From the NCBI GenBank assembly GCA_003259005.1, contig QLII01000001.1:2310501-2374500 (forward strand): a DNA stretch of 64,000 nt, given 5' to 3'. The stretch's first letter is position 1. Every line of letters starts with the position of its first letter. The DNA comes from Spirosoma telluris. Its GTDB lineage: Bacteria > Bacteroidota > Bacteroidia > Cytophagales > Spirosomataceae. The position numbers and the translations under genes are program-made. The notes under the pieces were generated by a model. It worked only from the letters and a program-made list of their open reading frames with translations, did no database searches and was not told the DNA's origin. Below are positions 1 to 9,395 of the stretch, piece by piece.

Positions 1-99
1 TAAGGCTACTTTATAGCCATTACTTCGGATATGCATCTGGTTAAGTCGCTCGGCTACTTCCACGGTTCGCCATCTTAGCGAGGGTCCAAATTCAGCCAT
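1..99 (-). CDS. Partial open frame at left edge, unknown
   Basis: An open frame starts at an ATG on the minus strand (99-97) and runs 33 codons without a stop off the left edge. It begins MAEFGPSLRWRTVEVAERLN. I do not recognise a family. The piece is basic and could be the N-terminus of a DNA-binding or transposase-like protein, but that is a guess. Bases 100-331, between it and the helicase gene, are AT-rich and would hold the divergent promoters; I see no other structure there. Confidence 0.25.
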   Translation of the reverse strand, partial: MAEFGPSLRWRTVEVAERLNQMHIRSNGYKVAL

Positions 100-331
100 C
101 AATATTAGGCCTTCTTATTAGGTAAACGTGCTATTTTAGGGAATATTGCCAAAATAGATAATTAGTTAATTAATTGACTATCAAATAGTTATTTCGCAAT
201 AAGTTGCCTTATATTCACAGCCTGAATTAATCCTCTACGCCCTTTTATGCGCCACTAAAAAGCAGGCAATAACCATTTTATAAAAGCGAAATGATTAACC
301 AGTATCTACGGTTCATTTTTAAGCATAGCCA

Positions 332-2422
332 ATGAGTAACATATCAGAACAGGAAGAAAGAGAATTCCTTGCTGAGATCAAGGAAAAACTTATGTTGGCC
401 ATCAGGCGTATCGATGACGCCGTAAAGCAGTTTTCCGGCGAGCTCAGAGAGAAAAAGCAATATATCCATGAACATCAGTCGGGCATGGATGAAGCCGATA
501 TGGTGGCTGCGGGCCAATCCATTAACCGGATGGCGTTTACAGGTGAAGCCGCCGTAGCCAGAAAACAGAAGCTGATTAAGCTTGGGCAATCCCCTTACTT
601 TGGCCGCATTGATTTCATCCCCAAGGGTAGTGAGCGGTCGATGGTGTACATTGGCATCTATTCCTTCGCCAACCCAGGGCAGCGTATGAATTTAATTTAT
701 GATTGGCGGGCACCGATCTCCTCATTGTTCTATGACTTCGAGCTGGGCGAAGCATCCTACCCAACACCTTCGGGAAACATTCATGGAAACATCGCCTTGA
801 AACGTCAATACAAAATCAGAGACGGCCACCTGGAGTTCATGATCGAAAACGATGTAAACATTCACGACGACATTCTTCAAAAAGAGCTTGCCAACTCATC
901 TGACGACAAGATGAAGAACATTGTCGCGACCATTCAACGAGATCAGAATGCGGTTATCCGAAACGAAACGGCTCCGGTAATGGTCATTCAGGGAGTGGCT
1001 GGCTCGGGTAAAACATCGATTGCCTTACATCGAATTGCCTTCTTGTTATACCGCTTCAGAGATAGCATCGCGGCAAAAGACATTCTCATTATTTCACCCA
1101 ACAAAGTATTTGCTGATTACATTTCCAACGTCTTACCCGAGCTTGGAGAGGAACACATTCCGGAACGGGGCATGGACGAGCTGGCCAATGACTTACTGGA
1201 AAAAAAATACAGGTTCCAGACGTTCTTCGAGCAGGTAGCTACATTGCTGGATGGAAAAGATCTGGCTTTCATTGAACGCATACGCTTCAAATCCTCGGTT
1301 GACTTTCTCAGCAAGCTGAATCAATACCTGATTTATATTGAGAATAATTACTTCAGGGTTAGCCAGCTCCAGGTTGGCCAAACCCTAGTCCCTGCTTCGT
1401 TTATTCTTGAGAAGTTCATGGCCTACCACCGGGTTCCTATCTTAAAACGATTCCCGCTGGTCGTCAAAGAGATTCAGTCGTATGTGAGCCTTAAAGGCCA
1501 TAAGCTTAGCGGGCAGCAGAAAGCAAAAATTTGGGAAGCTGTTCCACACATGTTTAGGTTTGGCAATGTACTAGACCTCTACACGGATTTTTACCGCTGG
1601 ATTGGTAAACCTGAGCTTTTCAGGATCGACCACCGCCTGACCCTAGAATACGCCGATGTGTTTGCCTTGATTTACTTCCGGATACGCCTGGAAGGTCTCA
1701 CCACCTATACACATGTAAAGCACTTGCTGGTGGACGAGATGCAGGATTATACGCCGGTTCACTATGCCGTCTTGTCAAAATTGTTCCTGTGCCGAAAGAC
1801 TATTTTGGGCGATGTAAGCCAGACAGTTAATCCATACAGTGCTTCCTCAGCCGAAACGATTGAGGGCGTGTTTCCTCAAGCCTATGTGGTCAGACTGTAT
1901 CGAAGCTACCGATCAACCCTGGAAATTACGGCTTTTGCCCAGCGTATCATACCCAACTCTGCTATTATTCCAATGGAAAGGCATGGTCAGGAACCCATAG
2001 TAGCTCGCTTTATCAACAGCAGCGAAGAGTTAGCAGCCATTAAACAGCTGATCAATACTTTCCCAAAATCACAGAATCAGTCACTTGGCATCATCTGTAA
2101 AACCCAGCGTCAGGCAGCCTATGCCTATGATGCGCTCAAAGGCTCAGGGGTTCACTTACTTACCAGCGACTCAGCGGCCTTTGAAGAAGGCGTTATCATT
2201 ACAACGGCACACCTGGCGAAAGGCCTTGAATTTGATGAGGTTATTGTGCCATTTGCTTCAGCCGATACGTATAGAACAGAAACAGATAAGCAAATGCTCT
2301 ACATAGCCTGCACACGAGCAATGCATCTGCTAAGGGTGACTTATTCAGGGGATCTTACAGAATTTTTGTCAGCAAGAAGGAAAACGTCAGGTGAACAGGG
2401 ATCAGATGAATCATTCTTATGA
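332..2422 (+). CDS. HelD-like superfamily 1 (UvrD/DNA helicase IV-type) helicase
   Basis: A 696-residue cytoplasmic P-loop ATPase of the UvrD/Rep superfamily 1. Walker A (GVAGSGKTS) lies near residues 219-228, the Walker B/DExQ-like segment LLVDEMQDY near 463-471, motif V-like TAHLAKGLEFDEV near 620, and the arginine-finger region YIACTRAMH near 655. The long N-terminus (about 1-180) before the first ATPase motif, including FYDWRAPISSLFYDFE-like residues, is typical of HelD proteins, which remove stalled RNA polymerase from DNA, and is absent from plain UvrD. The role in RNA polymerase recycling is therefore inferred from family architecture. The gene stands alone; the next gene on the same strand is an unrelated AraC regulator. 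Confidence 0.85.
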   Translation: MSNISEQEEREFLAEIKEKLMLAIRRIDDAVKQFSGELREKKQYIHEHQSGMDEADMVAAGQSINRMAFTGEAAVARKQKLIKLGQSPYFGRIDFIPKGSERSMVYIGIYSFANPGQRMNLIYDWRAPISSLFYDFELGEASYPTPSGNIHGNIALKRQYKIRDGHLEFMIENDVNIHDDILQKELANSSDDKMKNIVATIQRDQNAVIRNETAPVMVIQGVAGSGKTSIALHRIAFLLYRFRDSIAAKDILIISPNKVFADYISNVLPELGEEHIPERGMDELANDLLEKKYRFQTFFEQVATLLDGKDLAFIERIRFKSSVDFLSKLNQYLIYIENNYFRVSQLQVGQTLVPASFILEKFMAYHRVPILKRFPLVVKEIQSYVSLKGHKLSGQQKAKIWEAVPHMFRFGNVLDLYTDFYRWIGKPELFRIDHRLTLEYADVFALIYFRIRLEGLTTYTHVKHLLVDEMQDYTPVHYAVLSKLFLCRKTILGDVSQTVNPYSASSAETIEGVFPQAYVVRLYRSYRSTLEITAFAQRIIPNSAIIPMERHGQEPIVARFINSSEELAAIKQLINTFPKSQNQSLGIICKTQRQAAYAYDALKGSGVHLLTSDSAAFEEGVIITTAHLAKGLEFDEVIVPFASADTYRTETDKQMLYIACTRAMHLLRVTYSGDLTEFLSARRKTSGEQGSDESFL

Positions 2423-2653
2423 GAAAAACTAAACAACCCCTTTTGTTGGTTGGTTGTCCTGCAAAATTACGCCCTTGCCATGCGAACCATTTTGTTATCC
2501 AGCTCAAGTCTGTTGACTTTAAACGTCAACGCTAAAATTGGTACCGCATTAGCTTCTCCGGTAATCAGTAAGAAGCATTGTCGCTCTGCCAGGTCGCTGT
2601 AATGATCATCGTGGTTAATCGTCTTCAGTAAACATTCGCTAACGTTTACTCAT

Positions 2654-3499
2654 TTGAAAACTACAATCATCCCGGTTCGACATGGTCAACTACGTGTATT
2701 TGTGCAATCTTTCCTGTTTTTTCAGAAAGAGAATCATACGCCTTTCTCCTATACGACCTTTCCCAATACCAACCTTTGTTTGGCCATCTATAAGCAGAAT
2801 ACGGTTGTTTACACAACCAATGCCCCTGCTAACCACTGTCAGGTCAGCACGGGTATTCAGTCCACCAGTCGGCTCTATGGCTTTCATCGACGCCCCTTCA
2901 CCGTTTCCGTGCAGGGGCCACTTGATCAGGTATGTATGCTATTCCACCCTGGTGCCTTACGGGCATTTACCGACGAATCAATCGCCCAACTGTGGCCCGT
3001 TTGTCCCGTTCTTGATCACCTGTTTCCTGGGCATAGTCAGCAACTTTTAGAAAGCATTTTCAGTACAGACGACCTTTACCAACGAGCCAACAGGCTAGAG
3101 TCTTTTCTGCTGCAACGACTTTTACCAACCCCCATTCATCCGCTTATCAAGACGTCGCTTCGACAGGTAAATACGGGTGACGCCGTACCCTTTGTTCGTC
3201 AACTGGCATCAAGCTACCGTTTAAATGAATCGACGCTTTACCGGCTCTTCATGGACCACGTCGGCCAAAGTCCGAAGGCTTACTCTCAAACCGTGCGGTT
3301 TCGCCAGTCCCTAACCACGCTAACCACAACACCCAAGGAATCATTTAGCCAGGTGGCCTATCAAGGGTTGTACTGTGATCAGGCACACTGGACGAAACAT
3401 ATCAAACGCCTAACCGGGTTTACCCCCAGCCAACTCCAACGTACATCTCAAATTGAGCAGGGGCAACTGATTTGGGTTCCTAAACCTGCGCTCCGCTAA
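2654..3499 (+). CDS. AraC family transcriptional regulator
   Basis: About 281 residues. The C-terminal part (about 170-270) has the two helix-turn-helix segments of the AraC/XylS family (SSYRLNESTLYRLF, then SFSQVAYQGLYCDQAHWTKH and LTGFTPSQL). The N-terminal half is a DUF6597-like sensing region with HPGAL and a Tyr/Phe-rich core. There is no in-frame ATG near the 5' end; the frame opens with a TTG at 2654, so the start is uncertain. It probably controls a nearby gene, but no target site was identified. The S41 peptidase gene follows 130 bases downstream on the same strand. Confidence 0.8.
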   Translation: MKTTIIPVRHGQLRVFVQSFLFFQKENHTPFSYTTFPNTNLCLAIYKQNTVVYTTNAPANHCQVSTGIQSTSRLYGFHRRPFTVSVQGPLDQVCMLFHPGALRAFTDESIAQLWPVCPVLDHLFPGHSQQLLESIFSTDDLYQRANRLESFLLQRLLPTPIHPLIKTSLRQVNTGDAVPFVRQLASSYRLNESTLYRLFMDHVGQSPKAYSQTVRFRQSLTTLTTTPKESFSQVAYQGLYCDQAHWTKHIKRLTGFTPSQLQRTSQIEQGQLIWVPKPALR

Positions 3500-3629
3500 A
3501 GGAAATAATACGGATTGAGCTATTGCAGCCTGCATGATTTGTACAAGACTAGGCCCTAAAGCCTGGTTAGTTTTGTCACTTTATTGTCGCTTAGCAGGCT
3601 ACCTGGCCAACTCAGTTCTTAACGTGTCA

Positions 3630-6045
3630 ATGCATATGATTCGCTTTTCATTAGTTTCACTACGGTTACTCATGTTGATGGGTTGGCTGATCGGTTTACC
3701 TCCTCATCACAAGCTAGTAGCCCAGTCAGTTCCTCTCAGGGTAGCTAACTCGATCCGGTATGATTCAGCCGCCATCAGCCGAATCGCTGATTTTGGCCGG
3801 GTTTGGGGCGTGATTCGCTATTTTCATCCCCTGGCTGGTAAGGGCCAGTTGGATACGGATAGTCTGGTTATTGATTATCTAGAGCCCTGCTAGCCAGTCC
3901 TACACCAGCGAGTTTCAAACGATCGTTGGCTCAAGTATTTACTCGATTAGGTGATCCCCAGTCCGGCATCGTTACGCCCAACAGCCTATCGACCCATACG
4001 ACCTGGTTTAACGAACGTCCACATCTCGTTCATAGGCACTTGCCTACGGGTGAAGAGTACCTGGCACTGTCTCAACAAGCGTGTCAACAGCCAATCCAAG
4101 CCGACTCGTTAATTGAGCAGTTGGCCAGTCAGTCGGCGGTGGTGATTGACTTGCGTAATGAACGAATTGATAATGCCCTGGGGCTAGCCCAATACACGCA
4201 GTTTGTTCAACCACTTATCAGTCAACTCATTGAGCAGCCGCTGGTGCTCCCTACCGCCCGCAGCTTTTATTACCACGGTCTTTTGCGGCAAGATTTTCCC
4301 GATGAGTTAAATCTATTACCGATCGAAAAAGATGGGCGCATGGAGCAGCATTATCAAGTTTACTTTGGTTTGCGCAATATGTCGGAGGGGGTATACCTAC
4401 CCACAAACCCGCTCAAAAAACGAATCAATACGAAGATCTGCTTCCTGATCAATCGCTTTGTTAACGTCAATACATTGAAAGCCGTCATGGCGCTGCATCA
4501 CCGGCAGCGTTGCCGGGTTCTCTTGGAAGGAGACATGCCTGACTATATGTACGGGGAATCCTACCGAATGGCCTTGGCCGATCAGGTGTCGGTTAAGATT
4601 AGAACAAGCGAAGTTTTGTATGAAGATGGTACCCTGGGCAGTGATGTCGATCAACAGCTTAGTGAACAGGCGGATACCTCCTGGCAGGGTCCCTTGCTTG
4701 GGCAAGCGAGTCAACTCCTGCATCAGCCGCTACGGCCTTTGACCCCAAAACCGGTGCAAAACATGGTCTATATTCGCCACCCTCAGTCGGATTATCCAGC
4801 CAACCAAACACCTACTGCTGTGCTACGGTTGCTGGGCTTATTTAATGGGTGGAACACCATCCATTATTTTTCCCCCAATAAACCCTTGCTCGCTCTTCCT
4901 TGGAATAAAGCGCTGCCCCACTTCATTCCCCAGTTTCTGGCGGCCTCCACGGACTCACTCTATTTCATGGCGTTGATGAAGCTAACGGGATCGCTACGGG
5001 ATGGGCATAGCATCCTGATTAGTAAACAAGGAGGGCGGTCCCCCAAGGAATACTTGATGGAAATCTGCCCATTGGCGTCAAAGTGTTTGGTCAAAAAACG
5101 TATATCATTAACGTACTCGCAGATACCACCCAAACTAATGCGCTGGCGCAACTCCAGCCGGGCGATGAACTAGTCCGTATTGATCAACAAACACCGGCAC
5201 AGCTAGCAGCCCAATGGCGGGACTATTTACCGGCCTCGAACCAAGCTGGTTTTGATCGGGAATTTTACATGAGCTGGTTAACCGTAGGCCGCTCAGGCAG
5301 TCGATCCCAAGTGACCATCAAACGGAAAGGTCAATACCAAACGGTATGGCTTACCCGTATTGCCAGGGACCACTACTACAGCTTATGGGGCCAAACCGCG
5401 CCTAGTCCTAAACTGCCTCCCTACATGAGTCGTTTATACGGCAACATTGGTTACTTACGCATTAATCGGCTTTACTGCTCGCAACTGGATAGTATAGCCA
5501 ACTATCTGAAAGATTGTTCCATCATTTTGTTGGATTGCCGAGGCTATCCTCGTGACAGCCAGTTCGGCAGTCATCTGGCCTCCTACATTGCCCATCAACC
5601 GGATACGGTGGCTTACAATCGATTTCCTTTTATTTTCAGTCCCAATTCCAGCCAGCAGTTAACGAGTACGGAGTACCAGATTATTCAGCCCTCGCGAAAT
5701 ATATTTCTAAAACATAAGCGGTATATCCTGCTGGTTGATGAAGGAGTGCAAAGCCAAGGAGAGGGTAACGTAATTGGTTTACAAGGGGTTAGCCAATCGA
5801 TTACCGTTGGTACACCAACGGCAGGGGCCAACGGCATGGCAATTACCCTAAAATTCCCGGGTCAATATTTTAGTTTCTTTTCGGGCTTTGGCGAGTATTA
5901 TCCCGATAACACACCCAATCAACAACGGGGAGTCAAAATTAATCAACTCGTTCCCATCACGTTAGGGGGTTATTTAGGCGCGCGCGATGAGATCTATGAA
6001 CAAGGTTTACGCTTAGCTAAGCAGCTAGTCAACGCACGGAACTGA
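3630..6045 (+). CDS. Tandem S41 (C-terminal processing type) peptidase, two frameshifts
   Basis: A secreted protein of about 800 residues with an N-terminal hydrophobic signal (MIRFSLVSLRLLMLMGW) from the ATG at 3630 or 3636. Three overlapping frames read as one protein if single-base breaks near 3886 and 5053 are repaired. Two S41-like modules follow each other. The first opens with GRVWGVIRYFHPLAGKG, and where the catalytic Ser/Glu segment should be it reads NRFVNVNTLK, so it looks inactive. The second opens with LFNGWNTIHYFSP and LTGSLRDGHS, has a PDZ-like stretch (LQPGDELVRID) and keeps the catalytic-type SQGEGN segment before GTPTAGANG. S41 enzymes cleave C-terminal segments of exported proteins; the substrate here is unknown. 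The breaks may be sequencing errors or real decay. Confidence 0.75.
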
Positions 6046-6307
6046 TGAAATTTGATCTTTGGCTTATATCCTAAACCGATACCGCACCAGCGGCCCGGCA
6101 TTTTTCAATGAACCCTATTTTCACTTCAGATGGATACTGAATACAGATAAAAAAGATTAGCGGAACGCCAACCAGCATAATTCTTTTCGGGCCCGCTCCG
6201 GCGTACCGGCCAGGCAGTCATGTTGCTAAGTCCCCCCCAGTTAACCCAGTTGCGTAACTTCAGATAGTGCGTGTCATCAGTTTTCTTTAACCCTAGTGTC
6301 GGGTGCT

Positions 6308-8458
6308 TTAGGGCTGAATGAGTTTATGATAGACCGACATATAATAGGGTAAGAGAAAAAACGTCCCTTCATGTTCATCGTTTCCATCCCCTTCTGATAA
6401 CCTGAGGGCAAACCCGTCACGGTCCTGTCTGACGTGGCCACGCTCATTGATTGGAAGGGCATAGCCATCAGTACGCCAACCTTTGGTGGGATCTTGTCCA
6501 GGAGTAGGGTCAAAAACAATATCTAATCTATGTGTATTGTCCATGGTATAGCCAATTAAATCCAGCGGGATTTTCTGAAGATTTTCAAGAATAAAGGCTG
6601 GGTTGTTCGATGCTTTGTAGCAGCTCTGGACTACAGATGGAGCATACAGGTGGTTTTCGGGAAAGAGATTTTTACCTTCAAAATACTTCTGATCGGTCAG
6701 ATCGGTGAATTTATTAGCCAATGACTGGTAAATGGCGTCCCAAAAGGCATTTTTTTGCTTACTGACATGTAACCAGGCGGTTTCCAGAGCCTGGCGGTAC
6801 ATGAGTAACAACGCTGGATCCGTTTCATAGTTAATCAACCCGTAGAGACTCATCAGGCAAAGGTTATTGTCCCAGGGAACTACATTTTCCGGGGGGAAAA
6901 ATTCTTTGGGATGAAGGGCGAAAATATGATAATTAGCTTGCTTTCGTAGTTTGTCTGCCTCAAGCTCATACTTATTGTCACCGGTTACATGCCTGGCAAC
7001 ATTAAGAAAGGAGAGCATCATCATGGAATTTAGTCCACGCTGATCATACCCATAAACCGAATTAAAGTATTCCGGTGAAAAGTCACCCCATCGGGTCACT
7101 TTTCCGTCATGATCAACCAGTTTGTATCCGTGGCGAATCAGGTGATCGGTTATGGCACGAACCACATCCTGCACAGCTTTTTTCTCTTCGTCGGTTTTGG
7201 CTACCAGGTCATAATAAATTCCGTAAAAGAAAAAATGCCCAGCCAGCTCATCCGAACTTGTATCGCATTTCCACCTATAGTTTCCGTCCTTGCTTTTGGG
7301 AAATCGGGGGTAAATGTCTTTCCACATCGGATCGGATTGCTGATGCCGTTTATTGTATTCGTGGCCATACTGCTCGTTGACAGGCTCAGGCCAGTCGATG
7401 GGAATAATTACCCTTGCTGGGAAACCAGGTTCGTGTGAAATGTCCACCAGCCATTTGCAGGAGTTGAAAGATCGAGCTGCGAGTGCTTTGGCTTGTGGAT
7501 TGCCCGTTGCTGCATAGCGGAAGGCCTGGGCTGCACCATACATGGCGGTGTACATTCCGTCATTGTCTGAAATAGCGTGTTCTGAACTCTCACTATCAAA
7601 CTGTTTTTTCAGATGACTCTGGGCGATAAAACCCATGCGGTTGTGTCGTTGCTCAACTTGCTGGGTAAAATAATCTGCCTTCTGTTCCAGGGTTATCGGA
7701 GTGGGTTTAATCTGACCTACGCCATGGTCTGTTGCAAACCAGGCTGTTCCGTCTTTGGCGATCGCTATATCGTTAACAGCGTCATCGGGAAGCCAGCGTT
7801 GGCTGAACCGATAGGCAAAAAAATCATTTTCGACCTTAATTGCCCCTTTGGTGGTGCCAAACCAGACTACCCCATTCGGTGCAGCGGCTCCACAGGTGAA
7901 CTGATTATAGGGTAGCCCTTCCTTTCCTGTAAACAGGTGCCAGTGTGTTCCCTCCAGATAGCCCACCCCTTCTTCCGCGCCGAACCACAAGCGATTTCTG
8001 GAATCGACTACTACCACCGAAACATGGCGTAAGGCCCAATTGTATTTTTCGTTTGAGGGCATTAGCCGCTCGATTTTTTTCCCCATCAGACGGTATAGCC
8101 CCTTGGCTGTGCCTACGATCAAACGGTTTTGATACATAACCGAAGAAAGGACTTTTACGCCCTCGATTTGTGTTAATGCAGTTTCTGGATTGGCTGGTAT
8201 ATGGCCTGTTTTTGACCGCCAGGTATGTCCAGACAGCTCGTATATATCGTTATTGCTGAAAGCAAGAGGGGAATTGTTTATCAGCGATATCGCCGTTATT
8301 TTTCCCTTAGGAAGTCCACTTTCAAACGTATAGGACTTAGCAACTTCCTGAACGAATAGTTGCCCGTAAGAAGCGTTGGGCCACACCAGAATAGGTGCTA
8401 AAAGCAGGACAAGGAGTTGGAAAATGGGTTTTACTAGCATGGCTAATTTAGTAATCAT
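6308..8458 (-). CDS. Secreted beta-propeller sensor fused to alpha/alpha-barrel domain
   Basis: 716 residues with a signal peptide (about 1-32, hydrophobic LLVLLLAPILVWPNASYG). Residues about 35-270 contain Reg_prop-type propeller blades (SRNRLWFGAEEGVGYLEG, PNGVVWFGTTKGAIKVE, KDGTAWFATDHGVGQI), as found in hybrid two-component sensor inputs. No transmembrane, histidine kinase or HTH part follows. Instead residues about 280-716 are a helical, Trp/Tyr-rich region (YTAMYGAAQAFRYAATGNP, ELAGHFFFYGIYYDLVA, WDNNLCLMSLYGLINYE) resembling an (alpha/alpha) toroid glycosidase or lyase fold. A periplasmic carbohydrate-binding or cleaving role is inferred; the substrate is unknown. It is monocistronic and diverges from a long intergenic region. 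Confidence 0.65.
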   Translation of the reverse strand: MITKLAMLVKPIFQLLVLLLAPILVWPNASYGQLFVQEVAKSYTFESGLPKGKITAISLINNSPLAFSNNDIYELSGHTWRSKTGHIPANPETALTQIEGVKVLSSVMYQNRLIVGTAKGLYRLMGKKIERLMPSNEKYNWALRHVSVVVVDSRNRLWFGAEEGVGYLEGTHWHLFTGKEGLPYNQFTCGAAAPNGVVWFGTTKGAIKVENDFFAYRFSQRWLPDDAVNDIAIAKDGTAWFATDHGVGQIKPTPITLEQKADYFTQQVEQRHNRMGFIAQSHLKKQFDSESSEHAISDNDGMYTAMYGAAQAFRYAATGNPQAKALAARSFNSCKWLVDISHEPGFPARVIIPIDWPEPVNEQYGHEYNKRHQQSDPMWKDIYPRFPKSKDGNYRWKCDTSSDELAGHFFFYGIYYDLVAKTDEEKKAVQDVVRAITDHLIRHGYKLVDHDGKVTRWGDFSPEYFNSVYGYDQRGLNSMMMLSFLNVARHVTGDNKYELEADKLRKQANYHIFALHPKEFFPPENVVPWDNNLCLMSLYGLINYETDPALLLMYRQALETAWLHVSKQKNAFWDAIYQSLANKFTDLTDQKYFEGKNLFPENHLYAPSVVQSCYKASNNPAFILENLQKIPLDLIGYTMDNTHRLDIVFDPTPGQDPTKGWRTDGYALPINERGHVRQDRDGFALRLSEGDGNDEHEGTFFLLPYYMSVYHKLIQP

Positions 8459-9395
8459 TTGCCAATACTACCTGCTTTGTCTTGGAAAGGGCTATGTACC
8501 CTCCTGACTAAAGGAAATTTATTCAATTATAGTTGTCACTTACAAAGTAAGCTAGGTTTCAAAATAAGAGATTATAGAGATTATCTTTCAGCGATTGACC
8601 AAGGTAAACGGGAATGTTCAACTAAGTGGGGCATTGGGGAGTCTCTAACATCCGTACGAAATAGTCAATCAAAGCGATTCAATTCATTATTAACCAGGGA
8701 ATTACATCTGAATTTTATTCCCTTCCCAGACTATATAATTGTGAAGCTAAATTGGGTTATAGTATTGGTTCCATATCATGCACCTATTCCTAACTGACAA
8801 TTATGCTGATTGATCAGCCTCATTTTACATCTATTGGAACGCCTTAGTTAAGGCCTGGATACATGATGGCTCCCTCGTCTCAAGTAGGAGGATTTTGTGC
8901 GACGATTACTTAGGCTTACTCTGTGCCTACTGGCCGCTTCCTAAACAATTATGACGTGCGGGCTGGCCGCCGAATAAGCCTCTCTACCTTCATCGACTTG
9001 TTCGCACAGACCAGCCAGCCAATAAGCAGCCGAGACCATCACTCTTGCTGTTCGAAACGACGGGTTTGACCTGGTTATGATTCACATCGTAAAACCTCGG
9101 CGCCACAAAAATCTGACCACCAGTGTGATAGGACGAGAAAGTGCCGATTCGCAAGGCGAATCAGCCGCCTTTTCAGCCACTTAGCCGCGACACCCTAGTT
9201 GTCAGGACATAAAAAAAAGGCCTGGCGGTAAGTGCCTGGGCCAGTCGCCCAAACAAGTAAACCAGCCTGTCAGTTTTCTTCCTAACGCCTATCTTCATCG
9301 AATATATTTAGAGTAGGAAAAGTAAGATTTCAGGACTAATTTGTTTTGGTAACGACGCTTTTCTCTAGTAAAAGCGTAACATCCCAATATACAGC
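8459..9395. other. Long intergenic region without a convincing gene
   Basis: 937 bases separate the minus-strand propeller gene from the plus-strand Kelch-like lipoprotein. The only open frame of size (112 codons from 8459) has no recognisable domain and overlaps the promoter side of the divergent gene, so I do not call it. The region contains one copy of the short motif repeat described at 8863-8913. The segment 8930-9250 is GC-richer and stop-rich in all frames, compatible with a decayed gene, but I cannot name one. Confidence 0.5.
8863..8913 (+). repeat. Short motif repeat copy 1 (micro-ORF or hairpin)
   Basis: Contains YGTCTCR-N4-GGAG-SRYTT at 8876-8896. Read from the ATG at 8863 it is a 16-codon frame, MMAPSSQVGGFCATIT. 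The same motif in the same reading phase occurs at 14229, 16049, 20377 and 23791. CGTCTCA (8876-8882) can partly pair with TGCGACG downstream, so a GGAG-loop hairpin is the alternative reading. Confidence 0.4.

Noticed and set aside
7075-7915. Plus-strand frames of about 100 codons opposite the propeller gene
   Set aside because: They are complementary-strand shadows of a well-supported coding region.
8459-8797. 112-codon plus-strand frame
   Set aside because: No domain, starts at the first base after the divergent gene, with composition unlike its neighbours; probably chance.
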